Of a DNA stretch of 64,000 nucleotides, positions 34,843 to 42,015 are shown one piece after another. The position numbers and the translations under genes were made by a program. The DNA is from Pseudomonas versuta (GTDB lineage Bacteria; Pseudomonadota; Gammaproteobacteria; Pseudomonadales; Pseudomonadaceae): assembly GCF_001294575.1 (NCBI RefSeq), contig NZ_CP012676.1:1550001-1614000 (forward strand), read 5' to 3'. The notes below the pieces were generated by a model. That model was not told where the DNA came from, ran no database searches, and saw only the letters and a program-made list of their open reading frames with translations. Numbering within the stretch: the first letter of the stretch is position 1; the number at the start of each line of letters is the position of its first letter.

Positions 34843-34928
34843 ATTGTATGACTAATTAGTTTTTGATGGTCTAAGTTATCCTCAAACTAGGCGCTTTGGA
34901 AGTGTTGTTGGGTAAATAGTATTACTAT
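34843..34928. promoter_or_regulatory. Candidate operators between dehydratase and transporter genes
   Basis: The 190-base divergent gap contains two symmetric sites: ATTGTATGACTAAT (34843-34856), which has the GT..N..AC core seen in FadR-subfamily operators, and a perfect 13-base palindrome ATAGTATTACTAT (34916-34928). The first lies 14 bases before the dehydratase start; the second is about 92 bases before the transporter start. Binding by the adjacent GntR-type regulator is inferred. Confidence 0.5.
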
Positions 34929-35019
34929 ATAGTCCGCTTCAACTGAGAGCTGTTCCTGGCGTTCTTCCGCCTGAGGCCACTCCAGAGGTTCCATAACAAA
35001 AACAATGGGAGACCGTCAT

Positions 35020-36342
35020 ATGAGCCAGGAATCCGGGCTTATTCGTCGCATTACGCTGAAACTTATTCCGTTTCTGATCCTGCTGTACCTGATTGCCTAT
35101 TTAGACCGCTCTGCCGTGGGCTTCGCCAAGTTGCATATGGGCGCAGACATCGGCATTGGCGATGCGGCCTACGGCCTGGGTGCGGGGCTGTTCTTTATCG
35201 GTTACTTCTTGATGGAGATCCCCAGCAACCTGATGCTGGAGCGTTTCGGCGCAAGGCGCTGGTTTGCCCGGATCATGCTGACCTGGGGCGCGATTACCAT
35301 CGGCATGGCCTTTGTCCAGGGGCCGCACAGTTTCTACGTGATGCGCTTTTTGCTCGGCGTTGCAGAGGCGGGCTTCTTCCCGGGTGTCCTGTACTACATC
35401 ACCCAATGGTTTCCAGTTCGCCACCGCGGCAAGATCCTGGGCCTGTTCATTCTCTCGCAACCCATCGCCATGATGATCACCGGCCCGGTGTCCGGCGGCC
35501 TGCTGGGCATGGACGGAGTGCTGGGGCTGTATGGCTGGCAGTGGCTGTTCATCGTTATCGGCCTGCCGGCAATCCTGCTGACCTGGCCGGTGCTGCGCTA
35601 CTTGCCGGATGGCCCGCAACAGGTCAAATGGATGACCCGCGACGAGAAAGAGTGGCTGGCCGGCGAGCTGGAAAAAGACTTGCAGCAATACGGCCAGACC
35701 CGCCACGGCAATCCGCTGCATGCTTTGAAAGACAAGCGGGTGTTGCTGCTGGCGCTGTTCTATCTACCGGTCACCCTGAGCATCTACGGCCTGGGCCTGT
35801 GGCTGCCGACGCTGATCAAGCAGTTTGGTGGCAGCGATCTGACAACCGGCTTCGTGTCCTCGGTGCCCTACATCTTCGGCATCATCGGCCTGCTGATAAT
35901 CCCCCGCAGTTCCGATCGCCTGAATGATCGTTATGGCCACCTGGGCGGCCTTTATGTACTGGGCGCGATCGGCCTGTTCCTGAGTGCATGGTTGACGGTG
36001 CCGGTGCTGCAACTGGGAGCCCTGTGCCTGGTGGCTTTCTCGTTATTCTCCTGCACGGCGATTTTCTGGACATTGCCCGGGCGCTTCTTTGCCGGTGCCA
36101 GTGCCGCCGCCGGGATTGCCCTGATCAACTCGGTGGGCAACCTGGGCGGCTATATCGGTCCGTTCGTGATCGGTGCGCTCAAGGAATACACCGGCAACCT
36201 GGCCTCGGGCCTGTACTTCCTGTCGGGGGTGATGGTGTTCGGGCTGTTTCTGACGGTGGTGGTGTATCGCACTCTGGAGCGCAAACATGCGCTTGAATCC
36301 GATGAATTTGCGACCTGTGCACGTCCTGTCACCGGTCATTAA
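35020..36342 (+). CDS. MFS sugar-acid transporter (ACS family)
   Basis: A 440-residue transporter with 12 TM helices of the anion:cation symporter family (glucarate, galactonate, tartrate and hydroxyphenylacetate carriers). Typical parts are the first helix with YLIAYLDRSAVGFAKLHM, GYFLMEIPSNLMLERFGARR (loop 2-3), GVAEAGFFPGVLYYITQWFP in helix 4, and the central loop about residues 200-240. ATG 35020 follows GGGAGA at the right distance; an in-frame ATG at 35005 is less likely. Divergent from the dehydratase gene and sharing its candidate operators, it probably imports the acid that the dehydratase uses. Confidence 0.92.
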   Translation: MSQESGLIRRITLKLIPFLILLYLIAYLDRSAVGFAKLHMGADIGIGDAAYGLGAGLFFIGYFLMEIPSNLMLERFGARRWFARIMLTWGAITIGMAFVQGPHSFYVMRFLLGVAEAGFFPGVLYYITQWFPVRHRGKILGLFILSQPIAMMITGPVSGGLLGMDGVLGLYGWQWLFIVIGLPAILLTWPVLRYLPDGPQQVKWMTRDEKEWLAGELEKDLQQYGQTRHGNPLHALKDKRVLLLALFYLPVTLSIYGLGLWLPTLIKQFGGSDLTTGFVSSVPYIFGIIGLLIIPRSSDRLNDRYGHLGGLYVLGAIGLFLSAWLTVPVLQLGALCLVAFSLFSCTAIFWTLPGRFFAGASAAAGIALINSVGNLGGYIGPFVIGALKEYTGNLASGLYFLSGVMVFGLFLTVVVYRTLERKHALESDEFATCARPVTGH

Positions 36343-36422
36343 TCAGCCGGCAGAGTTATTCATCCGTGGGTTAGTGCGCAGGTTTGACCTATCATTACGC
36401 CTTTCAAACAGGTGAATGATTA

Positions 36423-36722
36423 ATGAGCGATTCAAACCAGACCTTGCGTGCAGCCCTTGAAACCAGTGACATGCTGGAAATTGACGGGCTGCATGCCTGG
36501 GATTTTTCTCTGGACGATGTGCAGTTGCTCATCAAGTGCATGGATGGTCGTGCCGAAAAACGTTGGAGCTTCACCCTCGCACAGCTGGATGCAGCCGTGT
36601 TTGACGAAGCGTTGAAAAGCTGGACCCTTACCGGCGACTCGGGTGAGCACCGCCTGGTTTGCCTCAGCGCATTTAGCGCGAGCAATGACGACGATGACAC
36701 TGAGGTGGTTGATGAAGTTTAA
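36423..36722 (+). CDS. Small acidic protein, Pseudomonas-type hypothetical
   Basis: A 99-residue acidic protein, possibly of the DUF5629 family found in pseudomonads; function unknown. It has a clear folded-domain pattern (MLEIDGLHAWDFSLDDVQLL, RWSFTLAQLDAAVFDEALKS) and a run of Asp near the C-terminus (SNDDDDTEVVDEV). It has no signal or membrane segment. Its last 11 bases overlap the start of the lactonase-family gene, so the two are translationally linked. Confidence 0.75.
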   Translation: MSDSNQTLRAALETSDMLEIDGLHAWDFSLDDVQLLIKCMDGRAEKRWSFTLAQLDAAVFDEALKSWTLTGDSGEHRLVCLSAFSASNDDDDTEVVDEV

Positions 36723-37884
36723 ATGGTTACCCTTGTTGATGGCTTCAAGCATTGGCGCTATGTCGGCACAGGCGGCTTTCGGGTCTGAGGTCGAGTTGCT
36801 GGTGGGTTCCTATACCCAGGGCAAGAGCCAGGGCATTTACCGTTTACAGTTCGACAGTCAGAGCGGGCGGCTCACACCCGAGCCGTTGCAAGTGTTCAAG
36901 GCCGCCAACCCTTCGTGGCTGACCTTGTCCCGTGACCAGCGCCGCCTGTTTGTGGTCAATGAGAACGGACAGGGCCAGGCCGATGTGGTGGGGCGTGTCA
37001 GCAGCCTGTCGATCGACCCGAAAACCAACCAGTTGAGCCTGGTCAACCAGGTCAAAACCCTGGGCGAAGAGCCGACCCATTCCAGCCTTAGCGGCGACGA
37101 GCGCTACCTGTTTGTCGCCAACTATGGTGTGCACGCCGAACCGGGCGGCAGCCTGGCCGTGGTGCCGATAAACGCCCAGGGCGAGTTGCAACCTGTGACC
37201 CAGATGAGCAGCCACCCGTCCAGCCGGGTAAACCCTGAGCGCCAGATGTCGGCTCATGTGCATTCGGTGGTGTCTTCACCGGACGGCAAGTTTGTCTTCG
37301 CCAGTGACCTGGGGGCCGACAAGATTTTTGTCTATAAGTACGATCCGGCTGCCAACCCCGAGCATCCTTTGGTGGCTGCCGATCCGGCCTACGTCCAATT
37401 GCCAGCGGGCAGTGGTCCGCGTCACTTGTTGTTCTCCAAGGACGGCAAACACGCGTACCTGACCACTGAAATGAGTGCCCAGGTATTTGTGTTCGACTAT
37501 GCCGACGGCCAGCTCAAGCAGCGCCAGGCGCTGGAACTGGCCTACGGCCAGCCAGCACAAAACCGTGCCGCAGGTGCTGTGCATGCTTCGCCCGATGGCA
37601 AGTTTCTTTACGTGAGCAATCGCGGCAAGGCCAATGAAATCCTGGTGTTTGCGATCAATCCGGCGAACGGTGAGTTGACCGAAATTCAACGTCGTTCGGT
37701 TGAGGGTGATCATCCTCGCGAGTTTGCCCTGAGCCCCAACGGCAAGTTCCTGTTGATCGCCAACCAGATGAGCAATGCCATCGTGGTGCTGGAGCGCGAC
37801 CCGCAGACCGGCAAGCTGGGTAAAACCCTGCAAACCCTGGCCATGGATGCGCCTTCAGATCTGAAGTTCATCAATCGCCCGTAA
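36712..37884 (+). CDS. Exported lactonase-family beta-propeller protein
   Basis: A 390-residue protein with a signal peptide (MKFKWLPLLMASSIGAMSAQA) and a seven-bladed propeller of the YbhE/lactonase family (PF10282), which includes cytosolic 6-phosphogluconolactonase. Typical blade motifs are LVGSYTQGKSQGIYRL, NPSWLTLSRDQRRLFVVNE, GSGPRHLLFSKDGKHAYLT, AGAVHASPDGKFLYVSNRG and HPREFALSPNGKFLLIANQ. Because it is exported, a role on periplasmic lactones or as a binding propeller is more likely than in the pentose phosphate pathway. ATG 36712 is used because it lies in the overlap with the preceding gene and begins a clean signal peptide; an in-frame start at 36643 would lie further inside that gene. 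Confidence 0.88.
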   Translation: MKFKWLPLLMASSIGAMSAQAAFGSEVELLVGSYTQGKSQGIYRLQFDSQSGRLTPEPLQVFKAANPSWLTLSRDQRRLFVVNENGQGQADVVGRVSSLSIDPKTNQLSLVNQVKTLGEEPTHSSLSGDERYLFVANYGVHAEPGGSLAVVPINAQGELQPVTQMSSHPSSRVNPERQMSAHVHSVVSSPDGKFVFASDLGADKIFVYKYDPAANPEHPLVAADPAYVQLPAGSGPRHLLFSKDGKHAYLTTEMSAQVFVFDYADGQLKQRQALELAYGQPAQNRAAGAVHASPDGKFLYVSNRGKANEILVFAINPANGELTEIQRRSVEGDHPREFALSPNGKFLLIANQMSNAIVVLERDPQTGKLGKTLQTLAMDAPSDLKFINRP

Positions 37885-37966
37885 ACACAGGCTTGCAGCC
37901 CTCTATTAATCGCGCTGATAGAGGCTAGTGCTGCAATGAATTTCTGTGCGATGACCCTTGGCGTTA

Positions 37967-38004
37967 AGTTGGCTTCACGGCCTGAAAAGGCAAGCAAGCC
38001 AACT
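37967..38004. other. Hairpin in the leader of the small exported protein gene
   Basis: A perfect nine-base inverted repeat (AGTTGGCTT and AAGCCAACT) with a 20-base centre, ending 22 bases before ATG 38026. It could be a terminator of the upstream gene without a T tract, or a structure affecting translation. Confidence 0.5.
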
Positions 38005-38025
38005 GAATCGTCGAGGGTTACCGCC

Positions 38026-38199
38026 ATGAATTTCAATCTTTTCTCCGTGATTGCTGCTTCCGCCATCTCTGCCACCGTAGCCCTGCCTGCCAACGCCAGC
38101 GTGCTCATCAGCGACAAAAAATCCCCCAGCTATACCCAGAAATACCTGCAGCAAAGCGCCAACTTCTATGCCGCCCTGGACCATAAAACCCAATCCTGA
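38026..38199 (+). CDS. Small exported protein, 57 residues
   Basis: A short gene with GAGGG eight bases before ATG and a clear signal peptide (MNFNLFSVIAASAISATVAL, then PANAS with cleavage after Ala24). The mature peptide has about 33 residues, ending in SYTQKYLQQSANFYAALDHK and four more residues, is polar and Tyr/Gln rich, and lacks Cys. I do not recognise the family. An in-frame extension to 37936 would run through the hairpin and is unlikely. It stands alone, followed by a REP. Confidence 0.6.
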   Translation: MNFNLFSVIAASAISATVALPANASVLISDKKSPSYTQKYLQQSANFYAALDHKTQS

Positions 38200-38214
38200 A
38201 AAGACCTGCCCCCC

Positions 38215-38283
38215 TGTAGGAGCGAGCTTGCTCGCGAGCTCTTCAGCTTTGCCGGGAACAGCTCGCGAGCAAGCTCGCTCCTA
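38215..38283. repeat. REP palindrome that supplies the anti-sigma stop codon
   Basis: Arms TGTAGGAGCGAGCTTGCTCG and complement. The right end reads CTCCTAAAGG instead of CTCCTACAGG, and the reverse-strand TAG stop (38281-38283) of the anti-sigma gene lies in it. Confidence 0.88.
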
Positions 38284-39033
38284 AAGGTTGTGTCCTGTCT
38301 CTAGCAATTTTGCCGTTTGGCCGTCGACCGTACCGACCATGGCGTAGTTGTAGCCAGGGCCGGACCAGTATTGAGCCTCTAAATCTCCATCGCGCCGACT
38401 GCCCCGTGGCAGCAGGTTGTTGTGCGGGCCGGGCGGGCGGATGTAGAAGCTGATTTGTTGTCCCTGGCCGTTTTCGTACAGCACCATCGCGGCACCGCCC
38501 TGATCGGTGGTGAGCAACCGGCCGCTGACTGGCCTGAACCCCGAACCGGCTAAATCCGGCAAGCGTTGGGCCTGATTGAAATACCCGTCCAGCCAGCCCT
38601 GAATGTCATGGCTTTGTTGCACGTTGTAGTCGGCAGGCAGAAACCCCTGTTGCGCAAACATGCGGTGTGCCGCCAGTGCATCGGCCATGGGCAAGCTACT
38701 GGAAGGCTGAATGATTTGCCTGGCCTGCCAGCCGCCGAGACCACCGACGCTGACGGCGATCAACAGCACCGCAGCCGTGGCCCAGTGGCGACGTGACTGC
38801 TGGCGCCGACGCTGGCGTATGGCGCCGGGGTCGAGTGCCGGATTGTCCGGCTGCTGCAGGCTTTGCTGCAGGGCGGTACGCAGCGCCTGTGCATCGCGCT
38901 GCCAGGCTTGCACCCGGGCGGCGACTTCAGGGTTGGCCTGCAGGTACTGCTCAACTTGATGGCGTTCAGCCTCGCTGAGCGCGTAATCGACATAAGCGTG
39001 CAGGTCGCGCTCACTGGGCGGGGTGGTGATCAT
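38281..39033 (-). CDS. Anti-sigma factor (transmembrane)
   Basis: A 250-residue single-pass membrane protein. The N-terminal cytoplasmic part (SERDLHAYVDYALSEAERHQ, then VEQYLQANPEVAARVQAWQR) matches RsiW/ChrR-like anti-sigma domains, but the HxxxCxxC zinc motif of ZAS proteins is absent. One TM is seen at about residues 83-103 (WATAAVLLIAVSVGGLGG), followed by a periplasmic domain of about 145 residues. Its ATG overlaps the sigma gene stop by four bases. It would hold the ECF sigma at the membrane until a periplasmic signal, probably oxidative, is sensed. The stop lies inside a REP. Confidence 0.9.
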   Translation of the reverse strand: MITTPPSERDLHAYVDYALSEAERHQVEQYLQANPEVAARVQAWQRDAQALRTALQQSLQQPDNPALDPGAIRQRRRQQSRRHWATAAVLLIAVSVGGLGGWQARQIIQPSSSLPMADALAAHRMFAQQGFLPADYNVQQSHDIQGWLDGYFNQAQRLPDLAGSGFRPVSGRLLTTDQGGAAMVLYENGQGQQISFYIRPPGPHNNLLPRGSRRDGDLEAQYWSGPGYNYAMVGTVDGQTAKLLETGHNL

Positions 39034-39536
39034 TTCAGTCTCCGCAGGGCAGGGCGGGTGATTTCGCCTTCGCTGAGTTGGCGCAAGGCCTGGCGTGCGC
39101 GTGACAGGCGCGACATCACGGTGCCAATCGGCACCTCAAGAATGTCGGCCACTTGCTGGTAACTCAACCCCTCGACCGAGACCCACAGCAGCAGGGCGCG
39201 TTGCTCGGTGCTCAGGCGTTCGAATGCCTGTAACGTCGACTGCGCGATGACCGTGCGTTCGGTAGAGGGCTGTGTGTCATCGCGCCCGGTAAAAAATTCG
39301 AGCATGCGGGCATAGCGCCGCGAACGCCGATGGCTGTCGACAAACTGGCGATACAAAATAGTGAACAGCCAGGCCCGCAAATCGCCGTCAGGACGTTTGC
39401 TGGCAACACTGCCCAGTGCCCGCTCCAGACAGATTTGCACCAGATCGTCGGCATTGCTGGAGTGGCGCGTCAGCGACAGTGCAAATCGCCTGAGGCGCGG
39501 GATGAGCTCGCGCAGTTGCTCGTCAAAGGGTGGCAT
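39030..39536 (-). CDS. ECF-type RNA polymerase sigma factor
   Basis: A 168-residue extracytoplasmic-function sigma factor with region 2 (about residues 10-75; LRRFALSLTRHSSNADDLVQ, then ICLERALG and LRAWLFTILYRQFVDSHRR) and region 4 (about 105-160; LSYQQVADILEVPIGTVMSR with LSRARQALR). Region 3 is absent, as in all ECF proteins. ATG 39536 follows AGGT; an upstream TTG at 39548 is less likely. It is co-transcribed with the anti-sigma gene and divergent from a peroxidase/b561 pair. Both directions carry the same promoter motif, which supports self-regulation and direct control of the peroxidase. Confidence 0.94.
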   Translation of the reverse strand: MPPFDEQLRELIPRLRRFALSLTRHSSNADDLVQICLERALGSVASKRPDGDLRAWLFTILYRQFVDSHRRSRRYARMLEFFTGRDDTQPSTERTVIAQSTLQAFERLSTEQRALLLWVSVEGLSYQQVADILEVPIGTVMSRLSRARQALRQLSEGEITRPALRRLK

Positions 39537-39582
39537 GGGCACCTGCAAGGCGTTGGTCTGTTAGTCGGGGTTAGAGCCCAGT

Positions 39583-39609
39583 AGACGACTAGGATTGAGG
39601 GTTATTCCC
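39583..39609 (-). promoter_or_regulatory. Putative ECF promoter of the sigma/anti-sigma operon
   Basis: On the minus strand GGGAATAA (39602-39609), a 14-base spacer, then CGTCT (39583-39587), about 47 bases before the sigma ATG. The same motif and spacer occur on the plus strand for the peroxidase gene. Confidence 0.75.
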
Positions 39610-39650
39610 GAGGCGCAAAAATAAATCCCTGAAAAATTATCCTCTACTGC

Positions 39651-39677
39651 GGGAATAAGCCTGTCCGGCCTTCGTCT
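39651..39677 (+). promoter_or_regulatory. Putative ECF promoter of the peroxidase/b561 operon
   Basis: GGGAATAA (39651-39658), a 14-base spacer, then CGTCT (39673-39677), about 45 bases before ATG 39722. It mirrors the promoter for the sigma gene exactly in both boxes and spacing, so one sigma probably reads both. Confidence 0.75.
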
Positions 39678-39721
39678 CATAGGCAATGCACCTTGACGGC
39701 CCCGTGGCCCTGGAGTTTTTT

Positions 39722-40804
39722 ATGGTAGATCAATTGCCGCCCGTGGGGCCTGGCAAACCACCGCTGCGCCCCGTCAGTGTGATGCTGCGCCTGGCGGGGA
39801 TAGGTGTGGTGGTGGCCGTTATTGCCGGGGCGTTTTATTACGTCAACGGTACGCTGGATTCGCAACGTCTGCGCCCTAAAACCCTGGTGAAGGCCCTGGA
39901 GCACAATAATGGTGTGTTTGCAGGGTATCGACGCAACCATGCCAAGGGCATCTGTGTGGTGGGGTATTTCGAGAGCAGCGGCAACGCCCATGGCTTGTCC
40001 AGAGCCCAGGTTTTCGAGACGGGACGCACGCCGGTGGTGGGGCGCTTTGCCTTGCCCAGCGGCAACCCGTACGCCCCCGACAGCAGCGTGCCGATCCGCA
40101 GCCTGGCTTTGCGCTTCACTGAAGCCAACGGCCAGCAGTGGCGTACCGGCATGAACAGCATGCCGGTGTTTGCAGTGGGCACCCCCGAGGCGTTCTACCA
40201 GATGTTGCAAGCCGGCGCGCCGGATCCGGCAACGGGCAAGCCCAAGCCGGGTGCCATGCCTGGTTTTTTTGCGGCGCACCCTGAAACCGCACCGTTCCTG
40301 CAGTGGGTCAAAACCGCGAAGCCTTCTGCCAGCTTCGCCACTGAAAGCTACAACGGCATCAACGCCTTTTATTTGGTTAATGGGGCCGGGCAACGTCAGG
40401 CCGTGCGCTGGGGCGTGGTACCGCAAGGCCAGGACGCCCCGGGTGCCACTGCGCCCGATAATGCGGACTATCTGGAGCAGGACCTGACCCGGCGCCTGGC
40501 CGCAGGGCCGCTGAAATGGCAGTTCAACCTGACCCTGGCCGAGGCCGGAGACCCGGTCAATGACGCCAGCAAGGCCTGGCCTGCCGGGCGCAAAGTGATC
40601 AACGCCGGCACGCTGGTGTTGCTACAGGCCGAGCAACAGAACTCGGGTGAGTGCCGCGACATTAACTATGACCCGCTGATACTGCCCAGCGGGATTGAAG
40701 GCTCGGATGACCCGTTGCTGGCGGCGCGTTCGGCGGCCTATGCCAGTTCGTATCTGCGGCGCACCAGTGAAGTCGATCAGCTATCTCAGGAGAAACGGCC
40801 ATGA
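39722..40804 (+). CDS. Membrane-anchored catalase-family peroxidase (SrpA-like)
   Basis: A 360-residue haem protein of the small catalase-related group. A hydrophobic segment at about residues 18-41 (SVMLRLAGIGVVVAVIAGAF) without a clear cleavage site suggests an N-terminal anchor with the enzyme in the periplasm. The distal His is His73 in RRNHAKGICVVGYF. The proximal region with the haem-ligand Tyr is near the C-terminus (RSAAYASSYLRR), following NYDPLILPSGI. The family degrades peroxides, usually as a peroxidase with an organic or respiratory electron donor. ATG 39722 is the start nearest the promoter and opens the anchor. The b561 gene overlaps its stop by four bases, so b561 may feed it electrons from quinol. 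Confidence 0.9.
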   Translation: MVDQLPPVGPGKPPLRPVSVMLRLAGIGVVVAVIAGAFYYVNGTLDSQRLRPKTLVKALEHNNGVFAGYRRNHAKGICVVGYFESSGNAHGLSRAQVFETGRTPVVGRFALPSGNPYAPDSSVPIRSLALRFTEANGQQWRTGMNSMPVFAVGTPEAFYQMLQAGAPDPATGKPKPGAMPGFFAAHPETAPFLQWVKTAKPSASFATESYNGINAFYLVNGAGQRQAVRWGVVPQGQDAPGATAPDNADYLEQDLTRRLAAGPLKWQFNLTLAEAGDPVNDASKAWPAGRKVINAGTLVLLQAEQQNSGECRDINYDPLILPSGIEGSDDPLLAARSAAYASSYLRRTSEVDQLSQEKRP

Positions 40805-41340
40805 GCGCCCCTACCTCACACTTCGCTCCCGTGGCGCGTTGGCTGCACTGGCTGATGGCGGTGATGATTATCGCCATGTTGTTTATCGGGGCGGGCATGG
40901 CGGCATCGGTGTCCGAGCGTCATGAGTGGCTGTTGAATCTGCACAAGCCTTTGGGCATTGCGATATTGCTGCTGGTGGTCGTGCGCCTGTTTGTGCGCTT
41001 TAGCACCCGTCAGCCAGCGTTACCGGCGGATTTGCCGGCGGTTCAGGTATTGGCGGCCAGGCTGTCCCATGTGCTGCTGTACGGATTGATGTTCTGCCTG
41101 CCGATTGTGGGCTGGGCAATGATTTCGGCAGCGGGCGATCCGGTGATGCTCAGCAGTTCATTGCAACTGCCTGGGATATTGCCGGCCAACCCCAGTACCT
41201 TTGCCTTTTTGCGCAAGGCCCATACCTACTTGGCGTATCTGTTGTTTTTTACCGTACTGCTGCATCTGGCAGCGGCGCTGTTCCATGGCTGGATACGCCG
41301 GGACGGGGTGCTGCAAAGCATGCTGCGCGCCAAGGACTGA
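40801..41340 (+). CDS. Cytochrome b561 partner of the peroxidase
   Basis: A 179-residue four-TM di-haem cytochrome b561. Haem ligands lie in FAPVARWLHWLMAVMIIAML, HEWLLNLHKPLGIAILLLVV, LAARLSHVLLYGLMFCLP and LRKAHTYLAYLLFFTVLLHL, with a C-terminal His near AALFHGW. Its ATG overlaps the peroxidase stop (ATGA). Position and coupling suggest that it passes electrons from the quinone pool to the periplasmic peroxidase. It differs clearly in sequence from the b561 at 23785. Confidence 0.93.
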   Translation: MSAPTSHFAPVARWLHWLMAVMIIAMLFIGAGMAASVSERHEWLLNLHKPLGIAILLLVVVRLFVRFSTRQPALPADLPAVQVLAARLSHVLLYGLMFCLPIVGWAMISAAGDPVMLSSSLQLPGILPANPSTFAFLRKAHTYLAYLLFFTVLLHLAAALFHGWIRRDGVLQSMLRAKD

Positions 41341-41355
41341 GACACTGGGGCCCCC

Positions 41356-41423
41356 TGTAGGAGCGAGCTTGCCTCGCGAGCTTTTGATCCTGGAAAAGCT
41401 CGCGAGGCAAGCTCGCTCCTACA
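41356..41423. repeat. REP palindrome, GCGAGGCAAGC variant
   Basis: Arms TGTAGGAGCGAGCTTGCCTC and complement with the extra-base variant, between the converging b561 and GST genes. Confidence 0.9.
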
Positions 41424-41433
41424 GGTTTGGGGT

Positions 41434-42015
41434 TCAGGATTTGGTCATGATTGATGTGAATAACTCGCTTGCCAAAAACCGCTCCAGCCAGGCTCTCAGG
41501 CGCGGGTAGGGAGCCTGCTCGAACCAGTCGCGGTCGACGTGGGCGAACTGGCGCACAAATGGCGCCAGGGCCACGTCCGCCAGGCTCAGGTTCGGCCCTG
41601 CCAGGTAGGGTGTCTGTTCCAGCACATCTTCCAGCCGCTGCAAGAACGTCTCCCCCATGGCCCGATAGTGCTCCATCGGGTACTCGGGATAACGGTTGGC
41701 GTATTTGTAGCGATCCAGACTGGCCTTGAAGCGGGTGTCGTTTTCTTCAATCAACGGCCCGCAGATCCCTTGCCGCCAATGGTCCGGGTCATGCTGATCC
41801 AGCGCCCAGTGCATGATGTCCAGGCTTTGTTCGATCACCCGGCCATCGCTACACACCAGCACTGGCACCGTGCCTTTTGGCGACGCTGCCAGCAACCCGG
41901 ACGGTTTGGCCTTGAGGCTGACTTCCACAATCGAAACCGGCACGCCGCTGTAGTGCAATGCCATGCGCGCCCGCATGGCATAGGGGCAGCGGCGGAAGGA
42001 ATAGAGCAGGGTCAT
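41434..42015 (-). CDS. Glutathione S-transferase family protein
   Basis: A 193-residue GST-like protein. The N-terminal thioredoxin-fold domain (1-78) carries the redox-type active-site motif CPYA in SFRRCPYAMRARMALHYSG, the cis-Pro loop SPKGTVPVLVCSDG and the glutathione-binding IEQSLDIMHW. The helical C-terminal domain ends with YLAGPNLSLADVALAPFVRQ. The short omega/stringent-starvation-like form with a CPYA Cys points to glutathionyl-protein or dehydroascorbate chemistry. It overlaps the sbcC stop by four bases (ATGA), so it is the last gene of the sbcDC operon. No reason for that linkage is visible. Confidence 0.9.
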   Translation of the reverse strand: MTLLYSFRRCPYAMRARMALHYSGVPVSIVEVSLKAKPSGLLAASPKGTVPVLVCSDGRVIEQSLDIMHWALDQHDPDHWRQGICGPLIEENDTRFKASLDRYKYANRYPEYPMEHYRAMGETFLQRLEDVLEQTPYLAGPNLSLADVALAPFVRQFAHVDRDWFEQAPYPRLRAWLERFLASELFTSIMTKS

